Assembly: GCA_000752035.1 (NCBI GenBank)
Contig: CCFE01000024.1
Span: forward strand, 434,001 to 498,000
Origin: Bacillus rubiinfantis
GTDB lineage: Bacteria; Bacillota; Bacilli; Bacillales; Cytobacillaceae
Reading direction: 5' to 3'
Length of the DNA: 64,000 nt
The first letter of the stretch is position 1, and the number at the start of each line of letters is the position of its first letter. Below are positions 40,630 to 50,666 of the stretch, in pieces. Under the pieces are notes generated by a model. It made no database searches, was not told the DNA's origin, and worked only from the letters and a program-made list of their open reading frames with translations. Made by a program: the position numbers and the translations under genes.

Positions 40630-43305
40630 TCAATTTTCTTGTGCTAAATGGCTGTACTTGATTTTATATCTCATTGATAAGTAGGCTATTGTGCCTAAAG
40701 CAAATGCCAAGACGTAGATTAACAGAATCAACAGGTTAGTCCACATGTAGCTGAAGTCACCGCTAGAGACAACAGCCTTAAAGCCTTGAACTGTATAAGT
40801 CATTGGTAAGAAGGCGTTAAAATGTTGTAAGAAATCTGGTATTAATTCTAGTGGGAATGTTCCAGCACTTGTTGTTAATTGAAAAATCAGCACTAGGATC
40901 GCTAAGAAGCGGCCGGCATCAGCAAATGTGGTAACAAGAAACTGAATTAACGAAACAAACGTTAAACTCGTAATGATTGAGAATAAAATAAATCTTGGGA
41001 CACTTTGTACGTGTAAATCTAATCCCCCTAGAATGATTGCATCAGCTAATAACGCTTGAATTACTCCTAAACTAGCTAATATCGTAAACTTACTGATGAA
41101 CCAGCTAAATCCGTTTGCAGGAGTAACGGCCGGATCACGCATTGGAAAGACAATTGATAATACTAATGCGCCAACAAATAGACCTAATGATAGAAAATAT
41201 GGTGTAAAGCCGCTGCCATAATTAGGGACACGGTTTACCTCTTTCGTATCCAATTTCACCGGTTTTGCTATTTGGGCAAAAGTATTATGATCAGCATGAA
41301 CTTTTGCAACTTCTTTTGAACCATCCTTTAGCTTGTTCGCTAACTCACTGGCACCATCATTAAGCTGTTTAGTGCCATCTTTCAATTGACTTGAACCAGT
41401 TGCAAGTTTATCAGTTCCCTCAGTCATTGCATCTGCACCAGCAGACAATTGGTTCATACCGTCAGCAAGGTCCGATGCACCTGTTTTCAGCTGGCTCGAG
41501 CCATTAACTAACTGGTCCGCACCAGATACCATCGCATTAGAACCGGCAGCCAATTTGTTCATACCGCTTAAAAGGTCATAAGCACCTGTTTTTAGTGAAC
41601 TTGAGCCGGCCGACAATTGACTAGCTCCAGCAGTTAATGCGTTTGTCCCAGCAGCCAGCTTATTCATACCAGTTGAGAGGTCATTTGCACCTTTATTTAA
41701 ATCCTGGGAACCTAGATAGAGTTTAGTAATACCATTCTGTAATGCAGTTTGATTCTCATTCAAACCTTTTGCTAGTTGATCAAAAACTGGGTCAGTGCTT
41801 ACTTTTATTTTCGTTTCTAGGCCCTCAGTAGCACCGAGCAATTGCTTATTAACTTCTGTTTTAAATTGCGTGAAACCAGCATCCAAGCCAGGCCCTAATT
41901 TTGCAGGAATTTCTTGGGCTAATTGCTGCTTTAGCTCTGTTTCCATTTGTTGTTTCAATTGTGCCTGCAATTGTTCTTTTGAAGGTACTTCCTGTTGCAT
42001 TGCAGTTTGGATAATGGCTTGGATTTTTTTAGCCTGATCCTCTGAATCAGCCGTTTGAACCAACGCCTTTGCCAACTCGGTCATTTTTTGATTTTGCTGA
42101 TTATATTGCTCAATTGTTTGTGCGGCAATTTGTTCCGACAATTTATCTGCAATTTGCTTCGATAATTCTTCAGACATTTGCGTACTAATTTGTGAACCCA
42201 AGGTTGTTTTAAATTCATCAATACCACTGTTTAGTTTCCCAACGCTACCAGCTAATTGACTATTGATTTCCGTTGCAATCCCCTTCGGTAATTCTGTTTT
42301 AAGTTTGTCAGCAGCAGCGTTTGTTCCAGAAATTAGCTGAGGCATTTTTGAGCTCACTTCACCCAATCCGTTACTCAAATCAGAAGAGCCAGCAGCCAAT
42401 TTATCTGCTCCGGAATTTGCCGAGTTAATGCCAGCTTTGAATTCACCTGATTTTTCCGTTAATGTTGCAATCCCATTATCCAAATCTTTGGAGCCTTGAG
42501 CTAGTTTGTTAGCACCTGCATCAGCGGATTGCATTCCATTATTAAATTCAATCGACTTTTTTGCTAGTGTAGCAAGGCCATTGTATAAATCATTAGAGCC
42601 TGTTGCCAGCTTATTTGCTCCTGCATCAGCTGACTTCATCCCGTTGTTGAATTCAATTGATTTCTCAGCGAGCGTTTGGATCCCCGTATTTAAATCGCTA
42701 GTGCCTTTGTCCAGGTCTTTAGAACCAGCGTTTAACTTACCGGCACCGTCACTTGCCTTTTCAAACCCAGCTGCAACATCGGTGATTTTATCAAAAATTG
42801 TTTCCGCATAAGTTTCCGTAACTTTTTCAGCAACAGCCGTTTTAATTTTGTCTGCTGCAGTGCCGCCGATTTGCGCCGAAAGGAAGTTAAATCCCTCATT
42901 TGGAACGTAAATCAGCTCTAGTTTTTTGGGATCCTTATCCATCAGAGTGGTCGCATTTTCTGAGAAATCCTCAGGAATCTCAATCAGCATATAATATTTT
43001 TGGTTCTTCAGTTGGTTATAACCCTCTTGTTTACTAACCACTTTATAGCCAAAATCCTTACTTTTCTTCAGCTTATTAACAAGGTCATCTCCCAGTTTCA
43101 ACTGTTCTCCATCCATTGTTGCACCCGTATCACTGTTGACAATTGCAACGGGCAACTTATCCATTTTCCCATAGGGGTCCCAAAACGCCCACAGAAACAT
43201 ACCTGCGTATAAAACCGGAATAAACATAACGGCAATGATGGGGATTAGAATTTTTTTATTTTTGATAATTGACGAAAATTCTTGAGTTAATAGGCTGCTT
43301 TTCAC
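40630..43305 (-). CDS. yhgE: YhgE/Pip-type membrane protein with heptad-like repeats
   Basis: 891 residues. One N-terminal membrane helix (about 20-40), a long extracellular part, then five C-terminal membrane helices (from about residue 700) of the ABC-2 type. The extracellular part has many copies of a short A-G-x-x-x-L-x-x-G-[ST]-x-x-L pattern; between about residues 215 and 310 a unit of about 39 residues (EFNNGM-SADAGANKLA-GS-DL) is repeated nearly exactly. Related proteins are phage receptors (Pip) or ESX/type VII secretion factors (EsaA), but the role in Bacillus is unclear. No TetR gene like yhgD is adjacent. Confidence 0.88.
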   Translation of the reverse strand: MKSSLLTQEFSSIIKNKKILIPIIAVMFIPVLYAGMFLWAFWDPYGKMDKLPVAIVNSDTGATMDGEQLKLGDDLVNKLKKSKDFGYKVVSKQEGYNQLKNQKYYMLIEIPEDFSENATTLMDKDPKKLELIYVPNEGFNFLSAQIGGTAADKIKTAVAEKVTETYAETIFDKITDVAAGFEKASDGAGKLNAGSKDLDKGTSDLNTGIQTLAEKSIEFNNGMKSADAGANKLATGSNDLYNGLATLAKKSIEFNNGMQSADAGANKLAQGSKDLDNGIATLTEKSGEFKAGINSANSGADKLAAGSSDLSNGLGEVSSKMPQLISGTNAAADKLKTELPKGIATEINSQLAGSVGKLNSGIDEFKTTLGSQISTQMSEELSKQIADKLSEQIAAQTIEQYNQQNQKMTELAKALVQTADSEDQAKKIQAIIQTAMQQEVPSKEQLQAQLKQQMETELKQQLAQEIPAKLGPGLDAGFTQFKTEVNKQLLGATEGLETKIKVSTDPVFDQLAKGLNENQTALQNGITKLYLGSQDLNKGANDLSTGMNKLAAGTNALTAGASQLSAGSSSLKTGAYDLLSGMNKLAAGSNAMVSGADQLVNGSSQLKTGASDLADGMNQLSAGADAMTEGTDKLATGSSQLKDGTKQLNDGASELANKLKDGSKEVAKVHADHNTFAQIAKPVKLDTKEVNRVPNYGSGFTPYFLSLGLFVGALVLSIVFPMRDPAVTPANGFSWFISKFTILASLGVIQALLADAIILGGLDLHVQSVPRFILFSIITSLTFVSLIQFLVTTFADAGRFLAILVLIFQLTTSAGTFPLELIPDFLQHFNAFLPMTYTVQGFKAVVSSGDFSYMWTNLLILLIYVLAFALGTIAYLSMRYKIKYSHLAQEN

Positions 43306-43341
43306 GCTGATACCTCCCTTTTCATTTATTGACTAATTTGT

Positions 43342-43393
43342 TCATTTCGTCATAAATAGGTACAAAAATAATCTAATAAATCTGACGAAATGA
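43342..43393. promoter_or_regulatory. Inverted repeat upstream of yhgE, possible operator pair
   Basis: TCATTTCGTCA (43342-43352) and its exact complement TGACGAAATGA (43383-43393), 30 bases apart, 37 to 88 bases upstream of the start codon. Outer sequences TTGACTAA and TTTTAGTCA extend the symmetry. Could be a binding site of a TetR-type regulator such as YhgD encoded elsewhere; no T-run, so not a terminator. Confidence 0.5.
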
Positions 43394-43469
43394 CCAGATG
43401 AATGTTTTAGTCATTTAATACTTCAAGAGTATACCTCCATTTTTTCCTATTGGCAAGTAAAAAAGCGCA

Positions 43470-43497
43470 AAAAAAGAAGCTGTAAAAGAACAGCTCC
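43470..43497 (-). terminator. Terminator after hemY
   Basis: Minus strand AGCTGT-TCTTTT-ACAGCT followed by TCTTTTTTT. Confidence 0.85.
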
Positions 43498-43499
43498 TC

Positions 43500-44942
43500 C
43501 TATTCATTGGAATAGTTTAAGTAAGTTAGAACATTGCGGACTGCAGCTTCTCCTTGGTCGATGCAATCAGGAACACCTACACCGCCATAAGAGGCTCCTG
43601 CAAGAAACACACCAGGTAATTCAACCTTCATTTGGTCTAAAATAGTTGCGAGCCGTTGCTTGTGGCCTACTGTATACTGGGGCATCGCATTTTTCCAGCG
43701 AGATATGACTGTAAAATCAGGATTCACAGTAATATCCATCGTTTTCTTTAAGTCATCAAGCACAATTTTGCTGATTTGGTCATCAGAAAGATCAACGATT
43801 GTCTCATCACCAGCACGTCCTACATAACAGCGAAGTAAAACCTTCCCAGCGGGAGTGGAATGTACCCACTTTTTATGTGTCCAGGTACATGCAGTAATAG
43901 AATAATCACTTCTTCTTGATACTACAAATCCAGTTCCATCAATATCATTTTTTAGCGCCTCTTTAGGGAAAGCCAATGCTACCGTTGCAACCGATGTTGA
44001 TGGGACCTGTTTGAATGGGTCAAAGAAGTGATAGTCGGAAAACATTGCTTGCGTAGCTTTATGCGGTGTTGCCGCAATAATACTATCTGCTTCAATTAGT
44101 TCACCGTTATTAAGATAAATTTCATATTTATGATTAACTTTTGTAATTTTCTCTACTTTATGGCCTTTTAAAATCATTTGAGAATCTAATTTTGCCTCAA
44201 TCGCCGCGGCAAAGGATTGTAGACCTGTTTTAAAAGTAAGAAAAGCCCCTTTAGTTTTATCTTTGACGATTGGCTCCGCTGATTTTGATGGTTTTGATGG
44301 TTTTGTTTTCTTCATCCCAATAATTAAGCTACGATATTTTTGTTCTACCTCATAAAATTGTGGGAAGGTCGACATCAAACTCATTTGGTCAATATCTCCG
44401 GCATAAATTCCCGATAACAATGGTTCAATTAAATTTTCAACCACTTCGTCACCTAATCTTCTACGGAAAAAGCCGCCTAGTGATTGATCCTTACCACTCT
44501 CAGAACGCGGTAGGATAAAATCTGCTGCTGCTCGAATTTTTCCCGGAATTGAAAATAAGTTTGTCGTGATAAACGGACCAACTTCCGTAGGAATGCCCAT
44601 GATAGAACCACCAGGCATGGAGTATAACTTCTCATTAACAAGTACGTAAGATTTCCCCGTCGAGTTATGGACTAACTGTTGATCCATCCCGACTTCCTTG
44701 GCAAGTCGAATCATGCTAGTTTTTCTCGCTAAAAAAGAATCCGGTCCTCTCTCAATCGTAAAACCGTCTCGAACTACGGTCTGCATTTTTCCTCCGAGAC
44801 GGTGTGATGCCTCTATCAGTTGAATCTCAATTGGGAGATGACGTTCGCTGACTTCCTTTTGAAGATAGTATGCAGCTGTTAAACCGGCAGCTCCTCCCCC
44901 GATTATAACAACCTTCTGTTTTTCTTCCGTCACGGATTTCAC
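43500..44942 (-). CDS. hemY: Coproporphyrinogen III oxidase HemY (CgoX)
   Basis: 480 residues, FAD enzyme of the protoporphyrinogen-oxidase family: dinucleotide fold VVIIGGGAAGLTAAYYL (about 11-27), EASHRLGGKMQT, ERGPDSFL, and C-terminal GVFLAGASYGGVGVPDCI. In Gram-positive bacteria it oxidises coproporphyrinogen III to coproporphyrin III in the coproporphyrin-dependent haem route. Thirty-two bases after hemH; order hemE-hemH-hemY is the standard one. Confidence 0.94.
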   Translation of the reverse strand: MKSVTEEKQKVVIIGGGAAGLTAAYYLQKEVSERHLPIEIQLIEASHRLGGKMQTVVRDGFTIERGPDSFLARKTSMIRLAKEVGMDQQLVHNSTGKSYVLVNEKLYSMPGGSIMGIPTEVGPFITTNLFSIPGKIRAAADFILPRSESGKDQSLGGFFRRRLGDEVVENLIEPLLSGIYAGDIDQMSLMSTFPQFYEVEQKYRSLIIGMKKTKPSKPSKSAEPIVKDKTKGAFLTFKTGLQSFAAAIEAKLDSQMILKGHKVEKITKVNHKYEIYLNNGELIEADSIIAATPHKATQAMFSDYHFFDPFKQVPSTSVATVALAFPKEALKNDIDGTGFVVSRRSDYSITACTWTHKKWVHSTPAGKVLLRCYVGRAGDETIVDLSDDQISKIVLDDLKKTMDITVNPDFTVISRWKNAMPQYTVGHKQRLATILDQMKVELPGVFLAGASYGGVGVPDCIDQGEAAVRNVLTYLNYSNE

Positions 44943-44974
44943 CTTCTTTACAAAAGCTAAATAACTTATTATTT

Positions 44975-45904
44975 CTATATTTTCTTTAAAATGACAGTAG
45001 CCAGCATATCAATAAATTCCTGCTTAGCGTTTGGCATTTCCGGACGATAATAACTTACCCCTAATTGATCTGTAACAGTTCTACATTCAATATCGTTGTC
45101 GTAAAGGACTTCAAGATGGTCACAAACAAAACCTACAGGGGCAAACACAAATGCCTTATACTGATGTTTTTCATACAGATCCCTTGTCAAGTCTTGAACA
45201 TCCGGACCAAGCCAAGGGTCTGGGGTATTTCCTGCACTTTGCCAGCCGATTACGTAGTTTTGAATATCGGCCTGCTCCGCAATCAAATCAGCTGTTTCCT
45301 GAAGTTGCTGCGGATACGGATCACCAAGATGGAGTATTTTCTCTGGAAGACTATGAGCAGAGAAAACGAGTATCGCGTTTTCTCTTTCTGCATCAGACAT
45401 AGCAGAATAAATCTCCTTGATGTTATCTGCCCAATAATTAATAAACTTTGCTTCCTTATACCAACTATCAATCGTAGTGATGCGCAAATCACCACCTAAC
45501 TTTTCAGCTTCCTCAACAGCTCTGTTATTATAGGATTTAACGCTAAAGGTTGAATAATGCGGAGCTAGCACTATGCTAATGGCTTCCTTGATACCATCAT
45601 CAACCATCCGTTTAACGGCATCCTCAATAAACGGGTGGATATGCTTTAATCCTAAATACATTTTAAATTCATATTCTTGTTGGATATTATTTAAATGTTC
45701 TTCTAGCTTGTCCGCCTGTTCCTGGGTAATTTTTGCGAGTGGAGAAATTCCGCCAATTGCCTCGTAGCGATTGCGAAGGTCTTCAATTAATTCCGGAGCG
45801 GGCTTTCTTCCATGACGAATATGTGTATAATAGCTTTCCAAATCATCAGAAGTATATGGGGTACCGTAAGCCATTACAAGCAATCCCAGTTTCTTTTTTG
45901 TCAT
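44975..45904 (-). CDS. hemH: Coproporphyrin III ferrochelatase HemH (CpfC)
   Basis: 309 residues. Ferrochelatase with YTHIRHGRKP near the N-terminus, the iron-site histidine in LAPHYSTFSVKSY and the glutamate in FVCDHLEVLYD. Inserts Fe2+ into coproporphyrin III. Monomer-type Bacillus enzyme without the C-terminal 2Fe-2S extension. Between hemE and hemY. Confidence 0.94.
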   Translation of the reverse strand: MTKKKLGLLVMAYGTPYTSDDLESYYTHIRHGRKPAPELIEDLRNRYEAIGGISPLAKITQEQADKLEEHLNNIQQEYEFKMYLGLKHIHPFIEDAVKRMVDDGIKEAISIVLAPHYSTFSVKSYNNRAVEEAEKLGGDLRITTIDSWYKEAKFINYWADNIKEIYSAMSDAERENAILVFSAHSLPEKILHLGDPYPQQLQETADLIAEQADIQNYVIGWQSAGNTPDPWLGPDVQDLTRDLYEKHQYKAFVFAPVGFVCDHLEVLYDNDIECRTVTDQLGVSYYRPEMPNAKQEFIDMLATVILKKI

Positions 45905-46067
45905 GATTGCACCTCTTTAACAAGTCTTTTGCCACTTTATCAGTAGGTATAGGGCCACAAATCAAAGCGGCGTACTTGCTTCTGTTTCGTGACCCTGACC
46001 ATAAATAACTTATTCTATTTTGCCAAAAAACAAATAAACTTGCCAATTATACTGCTTGGCTTTTCAT

Positions 46068-47111
46068 TTACTGACGTTTAGCCGCAGAATACTCATGAAC
46101 AAATGTTGTTAAACGCTTCAACGTTTCCGGTTTAACCGATGGGAAAACACCATGACCTAAATTAAAGATGTACCCGCCTTGAGCAAGCCCTTGATCTAAA
46201 ATAGCCTTTGCTTTTTCTTCAATTACTTCCCATGGTGCCAATAGTATTGCAGGATCCAAATTTCCTTGTACCGTCTTGTGAATACCCATTTCCCTTGCTT
46301 GCGCAATTGGCAGGCGCCAATCAAGACCGACAACATCGAGTGGCAGATCATTCCACTCAAGAGCCAAATGACTTGCCCCTACTCCAAACATGATAAGTGG
46401 AACTTGTTCTTCCCGTAAAGAAGAGAAAATCCGCTGCATAACAGGTTTAATGAAATAGCGATAATCCTCTACATTTAATGCTCCAACCCATGAATCGAAA
46501 ATCTGAATTGCTTTTGCCCCCGCAGCAATCTGTGCCTTTACATATGTAATGACCATATCACCAAGCTTGTCCATTAAAGCAAACCAGGCTTGCGGCTCTG
46601 TATGCATAAATGCTTTTGTTTTATTATAGTTTTTTGATGGGCCGCCTTCGATCATGTAGCTTGCCAAAGTAAACGGAGCCCCAGAAAAACCAATCAATGG
46701 AACAGATAACTGTTCCTCTGTTAATAGTTTTATCGTATCTAATACATAAGGGATGTCGTCTACAGGATTAATTTCTTGTAAATTTTCTACATCAGCAAGT
46801 GATACAATCGGGTTATCGATAACTGGTCCAATCCCTGATTTGATTTCAACATGCATCCCCATCGCTGGAAGCGGTGTCATTATATCTTTATAGAGTATAG
46901 CCGCATCAACATTATATTGTTCAACAGGCAAACGTGTTACGTATGCACACAGCTCTGGCTGGTGGGTGATTTCAAATAATGAATATTTTTCCTTAATTTC
47001 TCGATATTCTGGCTGTGAGCGGCCGGCCTGACGCATATACCAAACCGGTACATACTCCGTTTGTTCCCCCTTTGCCGCACGTAAAAAAGTCTCATTTATT
47101 TGTTTTGCCAT
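46068..47111 (-). CDS. hemE: Uroporphyrinogen decarboxylase HemE
   Basis: 347 residues (348 codons with stop). Family signatures PVWYMRQAGRSQPEYR and GFSGAPFTLASYMIEGGPS, with the active-site aspartate in AILYKDIMTPL. Converts uroporphyrinogen III to coproporphyrinogen III. A frame extension to 47138 exists, but ATG 47111 (MAKQINETF) has AAAGGTGG upstream. A 163-base spacer separates it from hemH; no promoter was identified there. Confidence 0.94.
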   Translation of the reverse strand: MAKQINETFLRAAKGEQTEYVPVWYMRQAGRSQPEYREIKEKYSLFEITHQPELCAYVTRLPVEQYNVDAAILYKDIMTPLPAMGMHVEIKSGIGPVIDNPIVSLADVENLQEINPVDDIPYVLDTIKLLTEEQLSVPLIGFSGAPFTLASYMIEGGPSKNYNKTKAFMHTEPQAWFALMDKLGDMVITYVKAQIAAGAKAIQIFDSWVGALNVEDYRYFIKPVMQRIFSSLREEQVPLIMFGVGASHLALEWNDLPLDVVGLDWRLPIAQAREMGIHKTVQGNLDPAILLAPWEVIEEKAKAILDQGLAQGGYIFNLGHGVFPSVKPETLKRLTTFVHEYSAAKRQ

Positions 47112-47304
47112 TCCATCCAGTCCACCTTTCGATGACATTCCTTTGTTTTGGTGTACGTTTATCCTACATAAATTCGCTATAGTTTTGTAGGCATACTCTT
47201 TCCACTATAGCGTTTATTCCTATCTATGTATAGAAATTATGCCTAATTGTCAAAAAAAAGTCATTATTACCCGCAATGGTTCTTACGTTTCACATGAGCA
47301 TCCA

Positions 47305-47802
47305 TTACTCTACTAGAAAATATTCACTCACATAGGGGGAACTGGTAAAAATCTTTGGCTGATTATGATAAATGTAGGCTTTGGGGTCGGACAATTGTAA
47401 AAAAGCCTCCGTATTTCGCCATGACTGAAAATTTTTCCGTTCGCTCCAGGCGGTTAAAAAAATAAACGTTTGGCTTGAAAGCGGACGCAGTAATCTAAGT
47501 GCCATTAACCCCGGTTCGTTTCCCATTTGCTCTATTAATTTTATTACTAAATGTTCAAATAGGGGGCGCCCTTCCTCTGTCACAGGAATATTGTATAATG
47601 CTGCAAAGCCTTCATTTGGAAATTCTGCGAGCGCTTTAATTACCTCATATCTTCGTGGTTCTTTAAAAACAGAGGAACCGGTCGTTTCATGGAGTAATAA
47701 AGAACCATTAGGATTATTCATTAACACCAACTTTTCGTCATATATATTTTCTTTCAGCTTCGTTAAATATTCAATGGTACCCGTTGTGATATAAGTATTC
47801 AC
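47305..47802 (-). CDS. hmoB: Haem-degrading monooxygenase HmoB (YhgC)
   Basis: 165 residues with C-terminal antibiotic-biosynthesis-monooxygenase fold: FAALYNIPVTEEGRPLFEHL, LRLLRPLSSQTFIFLTAWSER, and a TSPYVSEYFLVE end as in B. subtilis HmoB. HmoB opens the haem ring to recover iron. Start: GTG 47802 (VNTYITTG, aligned with MKVYITYG of B. subtilis as I recall it) with GGAGG eight bases before; the ATG at 47817 overlaps that ribosome site. Next to hemE as in B. subtilis. Confidence 0.87.
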   Translation of the reverse strand: MNTYITTGTIEYLTKLKENIYDEKLVLMNNPNGSLLLHETTGSSVFKEPRRYEVIKALAEFPNEGFAALYNIPVTEEGRPLFEHLVIKLIEQMGNEPGLMALRLLRPLSSQTFIFLTAWSERKNFQSWRNTEAFLQLSDPKAYIYHNQPKIFTSSPYVSEYFLVE

Positions 47803-47831
47803 GCCCTTTGCCTCCATTCAAATGCACCAAA

Positions 47832-48557
47832 TTACGGTAATCTGTTTAGATTTGACAATAATCTGAGCCGGTACGCATTCATCGCAGTTTCACCAAGTAT
47901 TTTCAATATGCTGTTATTGGCATATGCTCCGACAAACGCACCTATCCCTGGAACAAGCTGAAACAATTTTGCTAAATCGATATAATCACGATACTCTTGC
48001 TGGAATTTACGCCAATCCATATCCATGAGCAGTGGCTTCCTCGCTTCCCAATCTTCAATTATCGCAAACGTTTCCCTGCGGACTTCATCACTCGCAAAGG
48101 CAAGCTGAAAAATGTGGAGTATATATAATCGTTCATCGTACTTCTGCGTGTCAAAACCATATATGGCCGCAATTTCAAAAAGCAGTTTCATTTCAATCGA
48201 TAATAGTAAAGGGAAGTCTGCAAGGCCTAACAAAATCCCGCCAGCACCTGTACCTGCCCCTTCAACTATCCCTGCCTTTTGATAAGAGCCAATTTTCTTT
48301 TGCGCTAACTCATCTGCTTCAGCTAAAGAAAGACCGTGATATAAATGTTGTTTTGTTGTTATTATCGAACCAGTAACAGCTGCTTTCACCATCGTTTTTA
48401 TACTTTCTGTCATGAGTTGATGGACTTTCTCAGGAATAAATTGATTAGCTCTTATTTGTGTTTTTTTGGAAATTCGTTTCATCATTCCCGATCTTCTGGT
48501 TAATCTTCTTTTCCATTCCTTGAGTTCACCAACCACCTGTAATTCATAATGGTCCAT
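47832..48557 (-). CDS. ecsC: EcsC family protein
   Basis: 241 residues. EcsC family: GIVEGAGTGAGGILLGLADFPLLLSIEMKLLFEIAAIYGFD and VPGIGAFVGAYANN, with hydrophobic helices that may associate with the membrane. Third gene of the ecs operon in B. subtilis, dispensable there; function unknown. ATG 48557 is preceded by AGGGG; a GTG nine bases earlier is within the ribosome site. A 98-base gap separates it from ecsB. Confidence 0.9.
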   Translation of the reverse strand: MDHYELQVVGELKEWKRRLTRRSGMMKRISKKTQIRANQFIPEKVHQLMTESIKTMVKAAVTGSIITTKQHLYHGLSLAEADELAQKKIGSYQKAGIVEGAGTGAGGILLGLADFPLLLSIEMKLLFEIAAIYGFDTQKYDERLYILHIFQLAFASDEVRRETFAIIEDWEARKPLLMDMDWRKFQQEYRDYIDLAKLFQLVPGIGAFVGAYANNSILKILGETAMNAYRLRLLSNLNRLP

Positions 48558-48655
48558 AGGCTTCACCCCTTAGCTATAATTATGCACCGGGAATGGAAAA
48601 ACAGCCTTTAATTTTTAAAAATGACATGCCTTTATAGGCCTCTAGCTTAAGTCAC

Positions 48656-49867
48656 TTAGACTTTCAGATGTTTTTTACTGTAGACATAGACAAATAGCCA
48701 ATTAAACAATAATCCCGTGAGAAGTTCGAGCAGTGCCTGAACAGGCTCACCCTTTATCAAGATGAATAAGCAAAAGATAAACGCTTGAATTGACACTAAA
48801 ATCATTAGTAAGCGTTGAAAGGCTGCCCGTTTCGATTTTGCCGCTATAGGGTAGAGATCAACCCAAAGCTTGTTTTGATGGTGATGAAATAGCGGCAGTA
48901 ATTGAAATGCTGTTAAATATAGAAATAACAATCCGAATAGCAGTTGACCGAAACCAAAAGAGATAAAGTAAATGGCAAGGGCTCCAATGACTGTTAGCCG
49001 CACGAAAAGTCCAAGATAATCAGAAGAACGTAAAAATGTTCGGGAAAAAAGATACCTATATGTATGTTCTTGCGAGTATGGAATGAAGCTAAGGAGAAAA
49101 TCAAGATATTTTCTTCTTTTAACGGTTTCCTTCATATTTGGAACATCGGTAAACATGTTCGCTAATCTGTAAAAGGACGCCATTCGTTTTTCCTCTTGGT
49201 CAATCAGAAGATCCCATTTTAGACCCATTTTTCGAGTGCGGCGGTCAAAATATTGATAGTAAAGGACCAGCACCAGCACCATAGCAATCAGAACCAATAC
49301 ATTTGCCTGTTTCAACAGCAAATAAGTGATGGTAAGGTTGGTAAAATATCGTACAAAATAGTCCCAACGATGGACTGATTTTTGCACAAAATAAAGAATT
49401 CGCCAATTTACTGCCATGTTCCAGCCCTTCACAACCAAAAGCACAACAAGCAATGGCAAAAACAAACTAAAACCATGACTGTTAACATGTGCATAAAGTG
49501 GCATGAAAATGGCTAACACCATCAGAAGCACATATCCTTGTAGGAGGAAACTTATCCCCGCCGAGCGTAGAAAAAATCGTTTCAATTTTTCTTCTACTGG
49601 TATCAGAAACACTTTATCTGCCTCAAGCAGCAGGTTATACACTGGACTATTCGTAAGGAATAAACTGAGTACGATAGCCATTATGATTTCTGCGGGAAAA
49701 CTTTGCGACAACGACTCAATCCACTGCTGATAATAAAAGGCACCAGTTCCTATCAGAAATAGCAGCACAATGACCAGATGCCCGTTAAAAATATACTTTA
49801 CATACCTACCAACATCTTTCGCCCGACGGCTTGCCCGTTCTTTCCAGATTTTATTTTCATCAAACAT
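48656..49867 (-). CDS. ecsB: ABC transporter permease EcsB
   Basis: 403 residues with about eight to ten membrane helices, cytoplasmic N-terminus (WKERASRRAKDVGRYVKYIFNGH). EcsAB is an ABC transporter linked to protein secretion, competence and regulated intramembrane proteolysis by RasP (peptide export has been proposed). Start overlaps the end of ecsA by eight bases. Confidence 0.92.
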   Translation of the reverse strand: MFDENKIWKERASRRAKDVGRYVKYIFNGHLVIVLLFLIGTGAFYYQQWIESLSQSFPAEIIMAIVLSLFLTNSPVYNLLLEADKVFLIPVEEKLKRFFLRSAGISFLLQGYVLLMVLAIFMPLYAHVNSHGFSLFLPLLVVLLVVKGWNMAVNWRILYFVQKSVHRWDYFVRYFTNLTITYLLLKQANVLVLIAMVLVLVLYYQYFDRRTRKMGLKWDLLIDQEEKRMASFYRLANMFTDVPNMKETVKRRKYLDFLLSFIPYSQEHTYRYLFSRTFLRSSDYLGLFVRLTVIGALAIYFISFGFGQLLFGLLFLYLTAFQLLPLFHHHQNKLWVDLYPIAAKSKRAAFQRLLMILVSIQAFIFCLFILIKGEPVQALLELLTGLLFNWLFVYVYSKKHLKV

Positions 49868-50600
49868 ATCGTTCTTCCTTTGTTAATTGAATATATAAAT
49901 CATCGAGTGATGCATCAGGCATCGCAAACTGCTCCCTGAGTTCGGCAAGCGTCCCTTTAGCGCGAATTTTCCCCTCATGGAGGATGACAAAGCGGTCACA
50001 ATATTTCTCAGCTGTAGTTAAAATATGTGTGGACATCAAAATTCCCGCTCCATTGTCTTTCATTTTTTTCATTAAATCGAGCAATGATTGAATTCCCAAT
50101 GGATCAAGGCCAACAAATGGTTCATCGACAATATAGAGTGATGGCTGTACTAAAAAAGCACACATAATCATCACTTTCTGCTTCATACCTTTGGAAAAAT
50201 GTGCGGGAAACCATTTCAATCGTTTTTCTAAGCGAAATTCAGATAATAACGGGGCTACCCGGCTTTCATACGTTTTTTCATCAAGCCCGTAGGCCATTGC
50301 CGTTAGTCGTAAATGTTCTTCCAAGGTTAATTCCTCATACAATACAGGTGTTTCCGGAACAAACGTGAACATTCGACGATACGCTTCCTTATCATCTGTA
50401 AAATTCTTTCCGTTAATTTTAATCGTTCCTTTATGCGGTTCCATTAAACCGATAATATGTTTAATGGTTGTACTTTTTCCGGCTCCATTTAAACCGATTA
50501 GACCGACTAATTCATTTTTATTGATATCAAAAGAGATATCCTTTAGCACCGGGTTTCTCGTGTACCCGCCAACAAGATTTTCAATCGCTAATAATGACAT
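49860..50600 (-). CDS. ecsA: ABC transporter ATPase EcsA
   Basis: 246 residues: Walker A GLNGAGKS (about 36-43), FVPETPVLYEELT, signature FSKGMKQKV, Walker B LYIVDEPFVGLDPLG and switch STHILTTAEKYC. Partner of EcsB. First gene of the operon; its 5' end faces the candidate RNA at 50702-51130 and then hit. Confidence 0.95.
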   Translation of the reverse strand: MSLLAIENLVGGYTRNPVLKDISFDINKNELVGLIGLNGAGKSTTIKHIIGLMEPHKGTIKINGKNFTDDKEAYRRMFTFVPETPVLYEELTLEEHLRLTAMAYGLDEKTYESRVAPLLSEFRLEKRLKWFPAHFSKGMKQKVMIMCAFLVQPSLYIVDEPFVGLDPLGIQSLLDLMKKMKDNGAGILMSTHILTTAEKYCDRFVILHEGKIRAKGTLAELREQFAMPDASLDDLYIQLTKEERYV

Positions 50601-50666
50601 GGGCTTTCATCCTTTCCTAGGATAATTAGTGTTATTTTAGCAAATTATGTTCAAGAAAAATAGAAA

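Noticed and set aside
45065..45499. 144-codon plus-strand frame over hemH
   Set aside because: Antisense shadow of a conserved gene, no family resemblance.
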